From Streptomyces fagopyri (GTDB lineage: Bacteria; Actinomycetota; Actinomycetes; Streptomycetales; Streptomycetaceae), in NCBI RefSeq assembly GCF_009498275.1, contig NZ_CP045643.1, forward strand, positions 7,316,001-7,380,000: 64,000 nucleotides of DNA. The letters run 5' to 3'. Position 1 is the stretch's first letter. Each line of letters opens with the position of its first letter. Under the pieces are notes generated by a model, which saw only the letters and a program-made list of their open reading frames with translations, searched no databases and had not been told where the DNA came from. Both the position numbers and the translations under genes were made by a program. Below are positions 8,880-17,616 of the stretch, piece after piece.

Positions 8880-10487
8880 ATGAACCGCAAGACTTTGGTG
8901 CTGCCGGCCGTTGTGGGTCTGCTCGCCCCGGTGCTCGCCGCGTGTGGCGGTTCCGACAGCGGGGGAAACAGCGGCGATGCGATCGTCGTCGGCACCACGG
9001 ACCGGTTCACCGCATCGAAGGATGCCCCGGCTCCTCTCGACCCGGCGTACGCGTACGACGTCGGTACCTGGAACATCCTGCGCCAGACGGTGCAGACGCT
9101 GATGGTCCAGCCCCGCGGTGACGGCGATCCCCAGCCCGAGGCCGCGGAGAGCTGCGGTTTCACCGACTCCGGCAACGAGCGCTACGCCTGCAAGCTGCGC
9201 GAGGGCCTGAAGTTCGCGAGCGGTGACCCGATCACCGCCAAGGACGTGAAGTTCTCGATCGACCGCGCGATGGCGATCAAGGCCGACAGCGGTGTGTTCG
9301 CGCTGCTGTCCACCGTCGACACCGTCGAGGCGCAGGGCGACCGCGAGGTGATCTTCCACCTCAAGAGCGCGGACGCGACCTTCCCGTTCAAGCTGTCGAC
9401 CCCGGTCGCCGGCATCGTGAACCCCAGGGACTACGACAAGGGCAAGCTGCGCGACGGGTTCCAGGTCGACGGCTCCGGTCCGTACACCCTTGAGGCCGAT
9501 GTCAAGGACGACGCGGCGGTCAAGGTCGTCTTCACCAAGAACCCGAACTACAAGGGTCTGTTGAAGCCGAAGAACAACAAGGTCGAGATGCGGTCCTTCG
9601 ACAGCGCCGACGCCATGGGCGCCGCGCTCAACAAGGGCGACATCGACCTGATGACCCGTTCGATGACGCCGAAGCAGATCCAGAAGCTCGGCAACCTCGG
9701 CACGGACAGCAACATCGACCTCGTCGAGATGCCCGGACTCGAGATCCGCTACCTCGGCTTCAACACCAACGACCCGTCGGTGAAGGACAAGGCCGTCCGC
9801 CAGGCGATGGCCGAGGTCATCAACCGGGGCAACCTCGTCTCCAAGGTGTACGGCTCCCAGGCCGAGCCGCTGTACTCGCTCGTCCCGGCCACCATCACCG
9901 GCCACTCGAACTCGTTCTTCAACAAGTACGGCGACCCGAGCGTGGCCAGGGCCACCACGACGCTGTCCAAGGCCGGCATCACCACGCCGGTCAAGCTCAC
10001 CATGAATTACACGACCGACCACTACGGCACGGTCACCAAGCAGGAGTTCGAGGTGCTGCAGCAGCAGCTCAACGCCACCGGCCTGTTCCAGGTCGAGATC
10101 AAGGGCACGCCCTGGGAGACGTTCCGCCCGAACGAGCAGAAGGGCAAGTACCAGGTCTACGGCATGGGTTGGTTCCCCGACTTCCCGGACGCCGACAACT
10201 ACCTGGCGCCGTTCCTCGACAAGGACAACACCCTCGGCTCCCCGTACGTGAGCACCAGGATCCGCAGCACGCTGATCCCGGACTCGCGTCGCGAGGCCGA
10301 CCGCCTCACCGCGTCGAAGAGCCTCACGGAAATCCAGGACATAGTGGCCGATGACGTTCCGATCCTGCCCTTGTGGCAGGGTAAGCAGTACATCGCCGCG
10401 CGGGACGACATCACGGGCGCCGAGTGGGCCCTGAACTCCTCCTCGACGCTTCAGCTGTGGGAGCTCGGTCGCGGCGTGGGCGGCTGA
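8880..10487 (+). CDS. Peptide-type ABC transporter solute-binding lipoprotein (family 5), copy 1
   Basis: Membrane-anchored extracytoplasmic binding protein of the OppA/DppA family, 535 residues. The N-terminus has a basic start, a hydrophobic stretch and the lipobox LAAC with the acylated Cys near residue 21. Family landmarks are FASGDPITAKDVKFSIDRA, GSGPYTL and the late YTTDHYG and WFPDFPDADNYLAPF stretches. The ATG at 8880 has GGAGA upstream. A paralogue follows 66 bp downstream, and no permease or ATPase gene is present in the window around them, so the pair would have to serve a transporter encoded elsewhere or act as sensors or scavengers. Oligopeptide is the default guess; the ligand is unknown. 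Confidence 0.9.
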   Translation: MNRKTLVLPAVVGLLAPVLAACGGSDSGGNSGDAIVVGTTDRFTASKDAPAPLDPAYAYDVGTWNILRQTVQTLMVQPRGDGDPQPEAAESCGFTDSGNERYACKLREGLKFASGDPITAKDVKFSIDRAMAIKADSGVFALLSTVDTVEAQGDREVIFHLKSADATFPFKLSTPVAGIVNPRDYDKGKLRDGFQVDGSGPYTLEADVKDDAAVKVVFTKNPNYKGLLKPKNNKVEMRSFDSADAMGAALNKGDIDLMTRSMTPKQIQKLGNLGTDSNIDLVEMPGLEIRYLGFNTNDPSVKDKAVRQAMAEVINRGNLVSKVYGSQAEPLYSLVPATITGHSNSFFNKYGDPSVARATTTLSKAGITTPVKLTMNYTTDHYGTVTKQEFEVLQQQLNATGLFQVEIKGTPWETFRPNEQKGKYQVYGMGWFPDFPDADNYLAPFLDKDNTLGSPYVSTRIRSTLIPDSRREADRLTASKSLTEIQDIVADDVPILPLWQGKQYIAARDDITGAEWALNSSSTLQLWELGRGVGG

Positions 10488-10516
10488 TCGGTCCTCCAGG
10501 AGCGCCGGCCGCCGCG

Positions 10517-10536
10517 GGTCCGGCTTCCGCCGGACC
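10517..10536 (+). terminator. Hairpin between the two binding-protein genes
   Basis: GGTCCGGC and GCCGGACC form an 8-bp stem with a TTCC loop, ending 17 bp before the next start. There is no T-run. It may reduce read-through or protect the upstream mRNA so that the two genes are expressed unequally. Confidence 0.45.
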
Positions 10537-10553
10537 GGCGCTCCAGAGAACCA

Positions 10554-12155
10554 ATGACAAGGCACCTCCTCGTGAACATGCGCAACCAATGGCCGGTCCT
10601 GTCCGTCGCGACGGGGCTGGCCATCGGCCTGCTCGCCGGCTGTGGCTCGGAAACGGGCGGCACCGGGGGCACCGGCTCCTCCCTCGTGATCGGGATGTCC
10701 GACGACGTCCTGGCCACCGACCCGGCGTCCGGCTACGACCCCGGGTCCTGGCTGTTGTTCGACAACGTTTTCCAGACCCTGCTGAGCTTCTCCGACGGCG
10801 CCACCGAACCGACGCCCGAAGCCGCCAAGGAGTGCTCCTTCTCGGGCACCGGCACCACGGTCTACACCTGCACCCTCAGGGACGACCTGAAGTTCAGCAA
10901 CGGTGATCCGCTCACCTCGAAGGACGTCAAGTTCTCCTTCGACCGCATGCTGAACATCGCCGACCCGGGCGGCCCCGCGGTCATGTTCCCCATGCTCGAC
11001 ACGGTGCGGGCCCCGGACGCCAGGACGGTCGTCTTCAAGCTCAAGTACGCCGACGCCACCTTCCCGAGCAAGATAGCCTCCGGCGCCGGCTCGATCGTGG
11101 ACCACCGGCAGTACGCCGGCAACGGGCTGCGCCGGGACCACCGGGCGGTCGGCTCGGGCCCGTACAAGCTGGACTCCTTCGGCAAGGACCAGGCCGTCTT
11201 CTCGGTCAACGACGGCTACCGGGGCACCGCCGAGGTGAAGAACTCCGGCGTCACGCTGAAGTTCTTCCACGACGACCAGGACGCCCTGAGGACGGCGGTG
11301 CTGGACCACCGGATCGACGTCGCCTACCGGGGTCTGGCCGCCGACGGCATCGCGGGCATCACCAACGACACCGCCACCGGCAAGGGCGTCGACGTCGTCG
11401 AGGGCTCCAGCGCCGAGGTGCAGCACCTGGTCTTCAACATGGACGACCCGGTCGCCGGCAAGCTCGGGGTACGCAAGGCCATCGCCTACCTGCTCGACCG
11501 CGAGGCCCTCGTCAACAAGGTCTACCAGGGCACGGCGACACCGCTCTACTCGATCATCCCGGCCGGGATCACCGGCCACGACGCGGCCTTCTCGGACACC
11601 TACGGTGCCCAGCCGTCCAAGGCGAAGGCCGCCGCGGCGCTCAAGGACGAGGGCATCACCGGCAAGGTGGCCCTGACGCTCTGGTCGACCCCCTCGCGCT
11701 ACGGCCCCGCCACCGACCAGGAGTTCAGGGCGATCGCCCAGCAGCTCAACGCCAGCGGACTGTTCCACGCGACCGTGAAGTCCGTCGCCTTCGGCCGCTA
11801 CGAGAAGGACATCGCCCACGGCAAGTACGGCGTCTACGTCAAGGGCTGGGTGCCCGACTACCCGGACCCGGACAACTTCACGGCCCCCTTCTTCGGCAAG
11901 GGCAACGTGCTGCAGAACAACTACACCAACAGCACCATCACCGGTCGTCTCCTCCCGAAGACGGCCGCGCAGGGCAACCGCTCCGCCACCGAGGCCGAGT
12001 ACGGCAAGGTCCAGGGCATCGTGGCCGAGCAGCTCCCGGTCATCCCGGTCTGGCAGGCCAAGCAGTACGCGGTCGCGCGGGACAACGTCTACGGCCTGGA
12101 GAAGTGCCTCGACTCCTCGACCGTGTTCCGGTTCTGGGAGATCAGCAAGGACTGA
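10554..12155 (+). CDS. Peptide-type ABC transporter solute-binding lipoprotein (family 5), copy 2
   Basis: A 533-residue paralogue of the preceding gene with the same layout: signal segment and lipobox LAGC, FSNGDPLTSKDVKFSFDRM, GSGPYKL, then WVPDYPDPDNFTAPFFGKGN. The parallel placement of these segments in both proteins argues for tandem duplication followed by divergence. The ATG at 10554 has only a weak AGAGAA upstream; an internal ATG at 10578 is a possible alternative that would still leave a signal peptide. The gene ends before a very strong bidirectional hairpin. The ligand is unknown; an orphan OppA-like role as in copy 1. Confidence 0.88.
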   Translation: MTRHLLVNMRNQWPVLSVATGLAIGLLAGCGSETGGTGGTGSSLVIGMSDDVLATDPASGYDPGSWLLFDNVFQTLLSFSDGATEPTPEAAKECSFSGTGTTVYTCTLRDDLKFSNGDPLTSKDVKFSFDRMLNIADPGGPAVMFPMLDTVRAPDARTVVFKLKYADATFPSKIASGAGSIVDHRQYAGNGLRRDHRAVGSGPYKLDSFGKDQAVFSVNDGYRGTAEVKNSGVTLKFFHDDQDALRTAVLDHRIDVAYRGLAADGIAGITNDTATGKGVDVVEGSSAEVQHLVFNMDDPVAGKLGVRKAIAYLLDREALVNKVYQGTATPLYSIIPAGITGHDAAFSDTYGAQPSKAKAAAALKDEGITGKVALTLWSTPSRYGPATDQEFRAIAQQLNASGLFHATVKSVAFGRYEKDIAHGKYGVYVKGWVPDYPDPDNFTAPFFGKGNVLQNNYTNSTITGRLLPKTAAQGNRSATEAEYGKVQGIVAEQLPVIPVWQAKQYAVARDNVYGLEKCLDSSTVFRFWEISKD

Positions 12156-12170
12156 GCACACCCCCGCGTA

Positions 12171-12222
12171 CGACCGTGGGCGCCTTCCTCCCGTACGAAC
12201 GGGAGGAAGGCGCCCACGGTCG
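12171..12222. terminator. Perfect 24-bp-stem bidirectional terminator
   Basis: Two exactly complementary 24-base arms (12171-12194 and 12199-12222) enclose a four-base ACGA loop, midway between two converging genes. There is no T-run, which is usual for Streptomyces terminators. It should stop transcription from both sides. Confidence 0.88.
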
Positions 12223-12236
12223 CACCGCCGGTGGGG

Positions 12237-12908
12237 TCACTGCGCGCCGGGGCGCACCAACCCGCTCTCGTACGCGTACACCGCGGCCTGCACCCGGTCG
12301 CGCAGACCCAGCTTGGTGAGGACATGGCCCACATGCGTCTTGACGGTGGTCTCGCTGACGAACAGGTCGGCGGCGATCTCCGCGTTCGACAGACCGCGCG
12401 CCACCAGCTTCAGCACCTCCACCTCGCGCTCGGTGAGGGTGTGCAGGGTGTCGGGCACGGGCTCGTCACCGGACGGCAGATGACCCGCGTACTTGTCCAG
12501 GAGCCGGCGCGTGATGCTCGGGGCGAGCATCGCCTCGCCCGCGGCTACCACCCGGATCGCCTGCACCAGCTCGTTGGCCGGAGCGTCCTTCAGGAGGAAA
12601 CCGCTGGCGCCCGCGCGCAGCGCCTCCACCACGTACTCGTCGAGATCGAAGGTCGTCAGGACGAGCACCTTGGCCGGGCCGTCGCGCCCCGGACCGGTGA
12701 TCTGCCGGGTCGCCTCCACGCCGTCCATGCGCGGCATGCGGATGTCCATCAGAACCACATCGGGCTGCAGGGCACGGACCTGATCCAGTGCCTGGAGACC
12801 GTCACCGGCCTCGCCGACGACCGCCAGATCCTGCTCGGCCTCCAGAATCATCCGGAAGCCGGTGCGCAGCAGCGGCTGGTCGTCGACCAGTAGGACGCGG
12901 ATGGCCAC
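12237..12908 (-). CDS. NarL/FixJ-type response regulator, no adjacent kinase
   Basis: Cytoplasmic two-component regulator of 223 residues. The receiver domain has the acidic pair D9-D10, the phospho-acceptor D55 (VVLMDIRMPRMDG), the Thr of VLVLTTFD and the Lys of FLLKDAPA; the output is a LuxR-type helix-turn-helix (LTEREVEVLKLVARGLSNAEIAADL). The GTG at 12908 has AAGGAG six bases upstream. No sensor kinase is adjacent, although most NarL-type Streptomyces regulators have a partner next door. It starts 14 bp after the stop of the RecB-like nuclease on the same strand, so it is probably transcribed from that gene's promoter as well. Confidence 0.92.
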   Translation of the reverse strand: MAIRVLLVDDQPLLRTGFRMILEAEQDLAVVGEAGDGLQALDQVRALQPDVVLMDIRMPRMDGVEATRQITGPGRDGPAKVLVLTTFDLDEYVVEALRAGASGFLLKDAPANELVQAIRVVAAGEAMLAPSITRRLLDKYAGHLPSGDEPVPDTLHTLTEREVEVLKLVARGLSNAEIAADLFVSETTVKTHVGHVLTKLGLRDRVQAAVYAYESGLVRPGAQ

Positions 12909-12922
12909 GTAAGTCTCCTTCG

Positions 12923-13828
12923 CTAGTCCGGCCCCATTCTGCCCTGCTCGGTACCGCCCGACTCGGGCGCCCTGACCGGGAGCGGATACGGCGGGGGAGT
13001 ACCACCGAATTCCGGACACACCGCCTGGTGGTCGCACCAGCCGCAGAGTTTGGTGGGACGCGGCCGCCAGTCGCCCGTCTCGGTGGCCTCCCGGATCGCC
13101 TCCCACAGCGCGAGCAGCTTGCGCTCGACCCGCTCCAGATCCGCGATGGCCGGGTCGTACGTCAGCACGTCGCCGCTGCCGAGATAGACGAGCTGGAGAC
13201 GGCGCGGGACGACCTGCTTCAGCCGCCACACCACCAGGGCGTAGAACTTCATCTGGAACAGCGCGCCCTCGGCGTACTCGGGCCGGGGGGCCTTGCCCGT
13301 CTTGTAGTCGACGATCCTGACCTCGCCCGTCGGCGCGACGTCGACGCGGTCGATGATGCCGCGCAGCTTCAGTCCGGAGTCGAGCCGGGCCTCGATGAAC
13401 AGCTCGCGCTCGGCGGGTTCGAGCCGGGTGGGGTCCTCCAGGCTGAACCAGCGCTCCACCAGCCGCTCCGCCTCACCGAGCCAGCGGGCCAACCGCTCGC
13501 CCTCCGGGTCGTCGGCGAACAGCTCCACGACCTCGGGCCGTGTCTCGCGCAGCCGGTCCCACTGGCCCGGGATGAGCGACTTGGCACGCGGGGCCGTCCG
13601 CTCCGCCGCCGGGGCGTCGAAGAGCCGCTCCAGCACCGCGTGCACCAGCGTGCCGCGGGTGGCCGCCTCGCTCGGCTTCTCGGGAAGCTTGTCGATCACC
13701 CGGAACCGGTAGAGCAGCGGGCACTGCATGAAGTCGCCGGCGCGCGAGGGCGACAGCGACGCCGGCGGCACGGCCGTGACAGCCGCGGTCGGCTCGGGCG
13801 GGACGCCGCCCGCGGTGCTGGTCTCCAT
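12923..13828 (-). CDS. RecB-family PD-(D/E)XK nuclease with iron-sulfur-type cysteines
   Basis: A 301-residue stand-alone nuclease of the Cas4/RecB-like group, expected to process DNA ends in repair. The N-terminal SLSPSRAGDFMQCPLLYRFRVIDKLP contains the first Cys of the iron-sulfur cage; the catalytic core is seen in GIIDRVDVAP and EVRIVDYKTGKAP (the Asp and the acidic/Lys pair), and the C-terminal cysteines are in LCGWCDHQAVCPEF. The four cysteines could hold a 4Fe-4S cluster as in AddB and Cas4. The ATG at 13828 lacks a clear ribosome site, in keeping with a promoter whose -10 lies only 8 bases upstream. A similar gene lies near trmI in M. tuberculosis (Rv2119, from memory). Confidence 0.88.
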   Translation of the reverse strand: METSTAGGVPPEPTAAVTAVPPASLSPSRAGDFMQCPLLYRFRVIDKLPEKPSEAATRGTLVHAVLERLFDAPAAERTAPRAKSLIPGQWDRLRETRPEVVELFADDPEGERLARWLGEAERLVERWFSLEDPTRLEPAERELFIEARLDSGLKLRGIIDRVDVAPTGEVRIVDYKTGKAPRPEYAEGALFQMKFYALVVWRLKQVVPRRLQLVYLGSGDVLTYDPAIADLERVERKLLALWEAIREATETGDWRPRPTKLCGWCDHQAVCPEFGGTPPPYPLPVRAPESGGTEQGRMGPD

Positions 13829-13836
13829 GTCCCAAG

Positions 13837-13859
13837 ACCTTACGGCCCGCCACTGACAG
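13837..13859 (-). promoter_or_regulatory. Candidate PafBC (RecA-independent DNA-damage) promoter of the RecB-like nuclease
   Basis: On the minus strand CTGTCAGTGGC (13849-13859), then six bases, then TAAGGT (13837-13842) reproduces the mycobacterial consensus TTGTCAGTGGCTG-N4-TANGNT with few mismatches. The start codon is 8 bases past the -10, implying a leaderless or nearly leaderless mRNA. The same element at identical spacing precedes two other genes in the window. Confidence 0.7.
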
Positions 13860-14003
13860 TGAGTGCACGGAAGGGGCCGGTGCGACGGCACGGAAAACAG
13901 AGGGGGTGCCGGGGCGGAACGTGTCGCGACCGACGCATACCATCGACCACAGACCCTGCTTCGCGTGATCGGGAGCGGGAGACGCTTCGAACGAGGGGAC
14001 ATC

Positions 14004-15725
14004 GTGGACGAGAGCGGCGGGAGCGGGCAGCCGCGATCCGGCACCGACGAAGCGACCGGGCGCCACGAGGGGTCCGAGACCCCCGTGAGCCCGGCCGCGG
14101 ACGCCACGCGACCCGGACCGGACCGGCACGAGCGCCCCACGGGGCAGCCGGCCGCCGACCCGAACGCCCCCGCTCCCGACCCGACCCGCGCGCACCCGGA
14201 GTCCACCGTCGGACCCGAGCCGCACGGCACCGCCGACCACGGGCCCGGTACGAACGACACCCCCACGAGCCGGCCCGAGCCGCACGGCGCCGCCGCGAAC
14301 GGGTCCGGCACGAGCGGTGACGCCTCGCGTGGTGACACCTCGGACAGGACCACACCGCCCACCGGTCCGGCATCCGGCCCCGGAACACACGAGGGCGCCT
14401 CGGGCGAGACCGTCTCCGGAGCCGTGCCCCCGCCCCCGGCGACCCACGAACCCGAAGGACCCACCGGCACGGACACCGCCGCCCACCACCGCACCCTCGC
14501 CCACTCCGGTACCCATGCCGGTACGGACGGCGGTGCCGGAGGCGACGGGCCGAAGCCCCCGCGGCGACGCCGGGATCCCGGTGGCGGCCTGCTGATGGGG
14601 CGTCCGTTCGGCGTACCGGTGTACGTGGCGCCCAGCTGGTTCCTCGTGGCCGCGCTGATCACCTGGGTCTTCGGCGGCCAGCTCGACCGCGTGCTGCCCG
14701 AACTCGGCGCCCTGCGCTACCTCGTCTCCCTCTTCTTCGCGGTCGCCTTCTACGCCTCCGTCCTCGTCCACGAACTCGCCCACACGGTCGCCGCCCTGCG
14801 CTTCAAGCTGCCGGTCCGCCGGATCCAGCTGCAGTTCTTCGGCGGAGTGTCCGAGATCGAGAAGGAGGCCGAGACCCCCGGCCGCGAGTTCGTGCTGGCC
14901 TTCGTCGGACCGCTGCTCTCACTCGTCCTGTCCGGACTCTTCTACCTCGCCATGCTCGCCGTAGAGCCCGGCACGGTCCCCGGTGTCCTGCTGGCCGGCC
15001 TGATGATCTCCAACCTGATCGTCGCCGTGTTCAACCTGCTGCCCGGTCTGCCCCTGGACGGCGGCCGGATGCTCCGCGCCGTCGTCTGGAAGATCACCGG
15101 CCGGCCGATGAGCGGCACCGTCGCGGCGGCCTGGGTCGGCCGCGCCCTCGCCGTCTCCGTCCTGATCGGGCTGCCCCTGCTCACCCAGTCCGGAGCGCTC
15201 GGCGAGACCCAGGACAACATCGGCGGCATGGACACGGTCACCGACGCCCTGCTGGCCGCGATCCTCGCCGCCATCATCTGGACCGGCGCCGGCAACAGCC
15301 TGCGCATGGCCCGTCTGCGCGAGCACCTGCCCGAACTGCGGGCCCGCTCGCTCACCCGGCGCGCGGTCCCGGTCGAGACCAGCACACCCCTCTCCGAGGC
15401 GCTGCGCCGCGCCAACGACGCGGGCGCCCGCGCGCTGGTCGTCGTCGACGCCAACGGCGAACCCCTCTCCCTGGTGCGCGAGGCCGCCATCGTCGGCGTA
15501 CCGGAGCACCGCCGTCCCTGGGTCGCCGTCAGCGGCCTCGCCCAGGACATCACCGACGGCATGCGCGTCTCCGCCGAGCTCGCGGGCGAGCCCCTCCTCG
15601 ACGTCCTGCGCGCCACCCCCGCGACCGAGTACCTGGTGGTGGAGGACTCGGGCGAGATCTACGGAGTCCTCTCGGCCGCGGACGTCGAGCGCGCCTTCGT
15701 CAAGGCGATGGCCCGGCCCTCCTGA
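14004..15725 (+). CDS. Site-2-type zinc metalloprotease (M50) with C-terminal CBS pair
   Basis: Integral-membrane protease of 573 residues, likely cutting membrane-bound regulators. Residues 1 to about 190 are a Pro/Thr/Gly-rich low-complexity extension with short internal repeats (PEPHG twice). The membrane core follows, with the zinc motif HELAH near residue 256 and the third-ligand motif NLLPGLPLDGG near 345-354, then GRPMSG and further hydrophobic spans. The C-terminal 130 residues fit two CBS motifs (TPLSEALRRANDAGARALVVVDANG and EYLVVEDSGEIYGVLSAADV). The GTG at 14004 has GAGGGG at good spacing. It is divergent from the RecB-like nuclease and 134 bp before trmI. Confidence 0.9.
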   Translation: MDESGGSGQPRSGTDEATGRHEGSETPVSPAADATRPGPDRHERPTGQPAADPNAPAPDPTRAHPESTVGPEPHGTADHGPGTNDTPTSRPEPHGAAANGSGTSGDASRGDTSDRTTPPTGPASGPGTHEGASGETVSGAVPPPPATHEPEGPTGTDTAAHHRTLAHSGTHAGTDGGAGGDGPKPPRRRRDPGGGLLMGRPFGVPVYVAPSWFLVAALITWVFGGQLDRVLPELGALRYLVSLFFAVAFYASVLVHELAHTVAALRFKLPVRRIQLQFFGGVSEIEKEAETPGREFVLAFVGPLLSLVLSGLFYLAMLAVEPGTVPGVLLAGLMISNLIVAVFNLLPGLPLDGGRMLRAVVWKITGRPMSGTVAAAWVGRALAVSVLIGLPLLTQSGALGETQDNIGGMDTVTDALLAAILAAIIWTGAGNSLRMARLREHLPELRARSLTRRAVPVETSTPLSEALRRANDAGARALVVVDANGEPLSLVREAAIVGVPEHRRPWVAVSGLAQDITDGMRVSAELAGEPLLDVLRATPATEYLVVEDSGEIYGVLSAADVERAFVKAMARPS

Positions 15726-15859
15726 GGTCCCCGGTGGCGGCGCGGCCCCGTGACGTGCGCGGTTCCGCCGCAGGGCCGCGGCCGGCCGGGCGGCGTCCAC
15801 GGTGGCCGCCCGCGGCGCCCATGGTCGGCGCCCCGCGCGGGGACCGGTAGGCTGTTCAC

Positions 15860-16762
15860 ATGTCCGAACCGACCGGTGCCGCCCGCAGGCGCGGGCCCTT
15901 CAAGGTCGGGGACCAGGTTCAGCTGACCGACCCCAAGGGCCGCCACTACACGTTCACGCTCGAGGCCGGGAAGAACTTCCACACCCACAAGGGTTCCTTC
16001 CCCCACGACGAGCTGATCGGTGCTCCCGAGGGCAGCGTCGTCCGCACCACGGGGAACGTCGCCTATCTCGCGCTGCGCCCCCTGCTCCCCGACTACGTCC
16101 TGTCCATGCCCCGCGGTGCCGCCGTGGTCTACCCCAAGGACGCGGGGCAGATCCTGGCCTTCGCCGACATCTTCCCCGGCGCACGCGTCGTGGAGGCGGG
16201 CGTCGGCTCCGGCTCGCTCAGCAGCTTCCTGCTGCGCGCCATCGGCGATCAGGGCATGCTGCACTCCTACGAGCGCCGCGAGGACTTCGCCGAGATCGCC
16301 CAGCAGAACGTGGAGCGCTACTTCGGGGGTCCGCACCCCGCGTGGCAGCTCACCGTCGGCGACCTCCAGGACAATCTGAGCGACACCGAGGTCGACCGGG
16401 TCATCCTCGACATGCTCGCCCCCTGGGAGTGCCTGGAGGCCGTCTCCAAGGCGCTCGTCCCCGGCGGCATCCTGTGCTGCTACGTGGCGACGACCACCCA
16501 GCTCGCGCGGACCGTCGAGTCCATCCGCGAGATCGGCTCCTTCAACGAGCCGACCGCCTGGGAGTCGATGATCCGCAACTGGCACATCGAGGGCCTCGCC
16601 GTCCGCCCGGACCACCGGATGATCGGTCACACCGGCTTCCTGCTCACCGCCCGCCGCCTCGCGGACGGCGTCGAGCCGCCCATGCGCCGGCGCCGTCCCT
16701 CCAAGGGCGCCTACGGCGAGGACTACACCGGTCCCAACGCCGACGGCGGCACCGCCCGCTGA
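15860..16762 (+). CDS. trmI: tRNA (adenine-N1)-methyltransferase TrmI
   Basis: AdoMet-dependent methylation of adenosine 58 in the T-loop of tRNAs. The 300 residues show the short N-terminal beta domain (GPFKVGDQVQLTDPKGRHYTF), then the Rossmann core with AdoMet motif I EAGVGSGSLSSFL, the acidic end of strand 2 in YERRED, and ILDMLAPWE at the catalytic position. The length is close to that of TrmI from Mycobacterium and Thermus. Its position just upstream of the proteasome ATPase matches the Rv2118c arrangement in M. tuberculosis. Confidence 0.94.
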   Translation: MSEPTGAARRRGPFKVGDQVQLTDPKGRHYTFTLEAGKNFHTHKGSFPHDELIGAPEGSVVRTTGNVAYLALRPLLPDYVLSMPRGAAVVYPKDAGQILAFADIFPGARVVEAGVGSGSLSSFLLRAIGDQGMLHSYERREDFAEIAQQNVERYFGGPHPAWQLTVGDLQDNLSDTEVDRVILDMLAPWECLEAVSKALVPGGILCCYVATTTQLARTVESIREIGSFNEPTAWESMIRNWHIEGLAVRPDHRMIGHTGFLLTARRLADGVEPPMRRRRPSKGAYGEDYTGPNADGGTAR

Positions 16763-16992
16763 TCCGACCGGCGTCCCCGCCGCGCACGAACCCAACGTTC
16801 CACCCCTGTGGCCGAGTTCCCGGAGACACCCGGAAACCCGGCCACAGGCGTTTCCGCAACTGGAGCAGGGCGGGTTTCTGTTGACGTGCCGCCAGAAGTG
16901 CGGACCCCGCCGTTCCACCCGGCTGTGACGTGTGGCACCATGCTGGCCACCCCACCCCCACACCGGCACAGCCCTCCCAGGAGACGCTCCCA

Positions 16993-17568
16993 GTGCAGCA
17001 ATCCGTCGTCCCGGAACTGGCACACACGCACACCCGTCCCATCCACTGGCTGGCGACGGCCACCGCCCTGGCCGGAGTCGTCGCCCTCTCCTCGGTCGTC
17101 CAGCCCGGATCGGCCACGGCGGCCCAGCCCGGCCCCGGGGCGAAGGCCGCCCCGGCCGCGATCGCGCCCCCGGACCCCGCGGCCGTCACGTTCCCGGTCG
17201 ACTGCGGGCCCGCCGACGTCGTCGTGCAGAAGAAGGCGTCGGGGGACCTCGACGGCGACGGCAGCCCGGAGACGGTCGCCGTGGTCCGCTGCGACGCGGG
17301 CTCGGGCACCCCGCCCAACGGTGTCTACGTCCTGACCCAGGGCGGGGCGGCGAAGAAGCCCCGGATCGTGGCCACCCTGATCGACCCGAAGGACCGGCTG
17401 AGCGTCACGGGCTTCGCGGTACGTGACGGCGCCGTCACCGCGACCCTGCTCGGCTACTCGTCGGCCGACGTGCCGAGTTGCTGCCCGGACGTGAAGGACC
17501 GGGCCAAGTGGCAGTGGAAGAACGGAGCGTTCGTCCGCTCGACGCCGGCGGACGCCCAGAGCGTATGA
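16993..17568 (+). CDS. Secreted hypothetical protein with an FG-GAP-like DGDG motif
   Basis: Not recognised as a named family. The GTG at 16993, with GGAGA upstream, gives 191 residues; an ATG 63 bp earlier has no such site. An N-terminal basic segment is followed by a hydrophobic stretch (LATATALAGVVALSSVV) and a likely cleavage after SATA-A, so export is expected. The mature part has GDLDGDGSPETVAVVRC, a calcium-loop-like motif seen in VCBS/FG-GAP proteins, and four cysteines (one after FPVD, one after VAVVR and a CC pair near the C-terminus) that could form disulfides outside the cell. It stands alone between trmI and the ferredoxin. No function is proposed. Confidence 0.7.
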   Translation: MQQSVVPELAHTHTRPIHWLATATALAGVVALSSVVQPGSATAAQPGPGAKAAPAAIAPPDPAAVTFPVDCGPADVVVQKKASGDLDGDGSPETVAVVRCDAGSGTPPNGVYVLTQGGAAKKPRIVATLIDPKDRLSVTGFAVRDGAVTATLLGYSSADVPSCCPDVKDRAKWQWKNGAFVRSTPADAQSV

Positions 17569-17616
17569 GAAGCATGTGAGAAACCGGACAATCCGTCACG
17601 TGGAGTGCCCTCCGGG

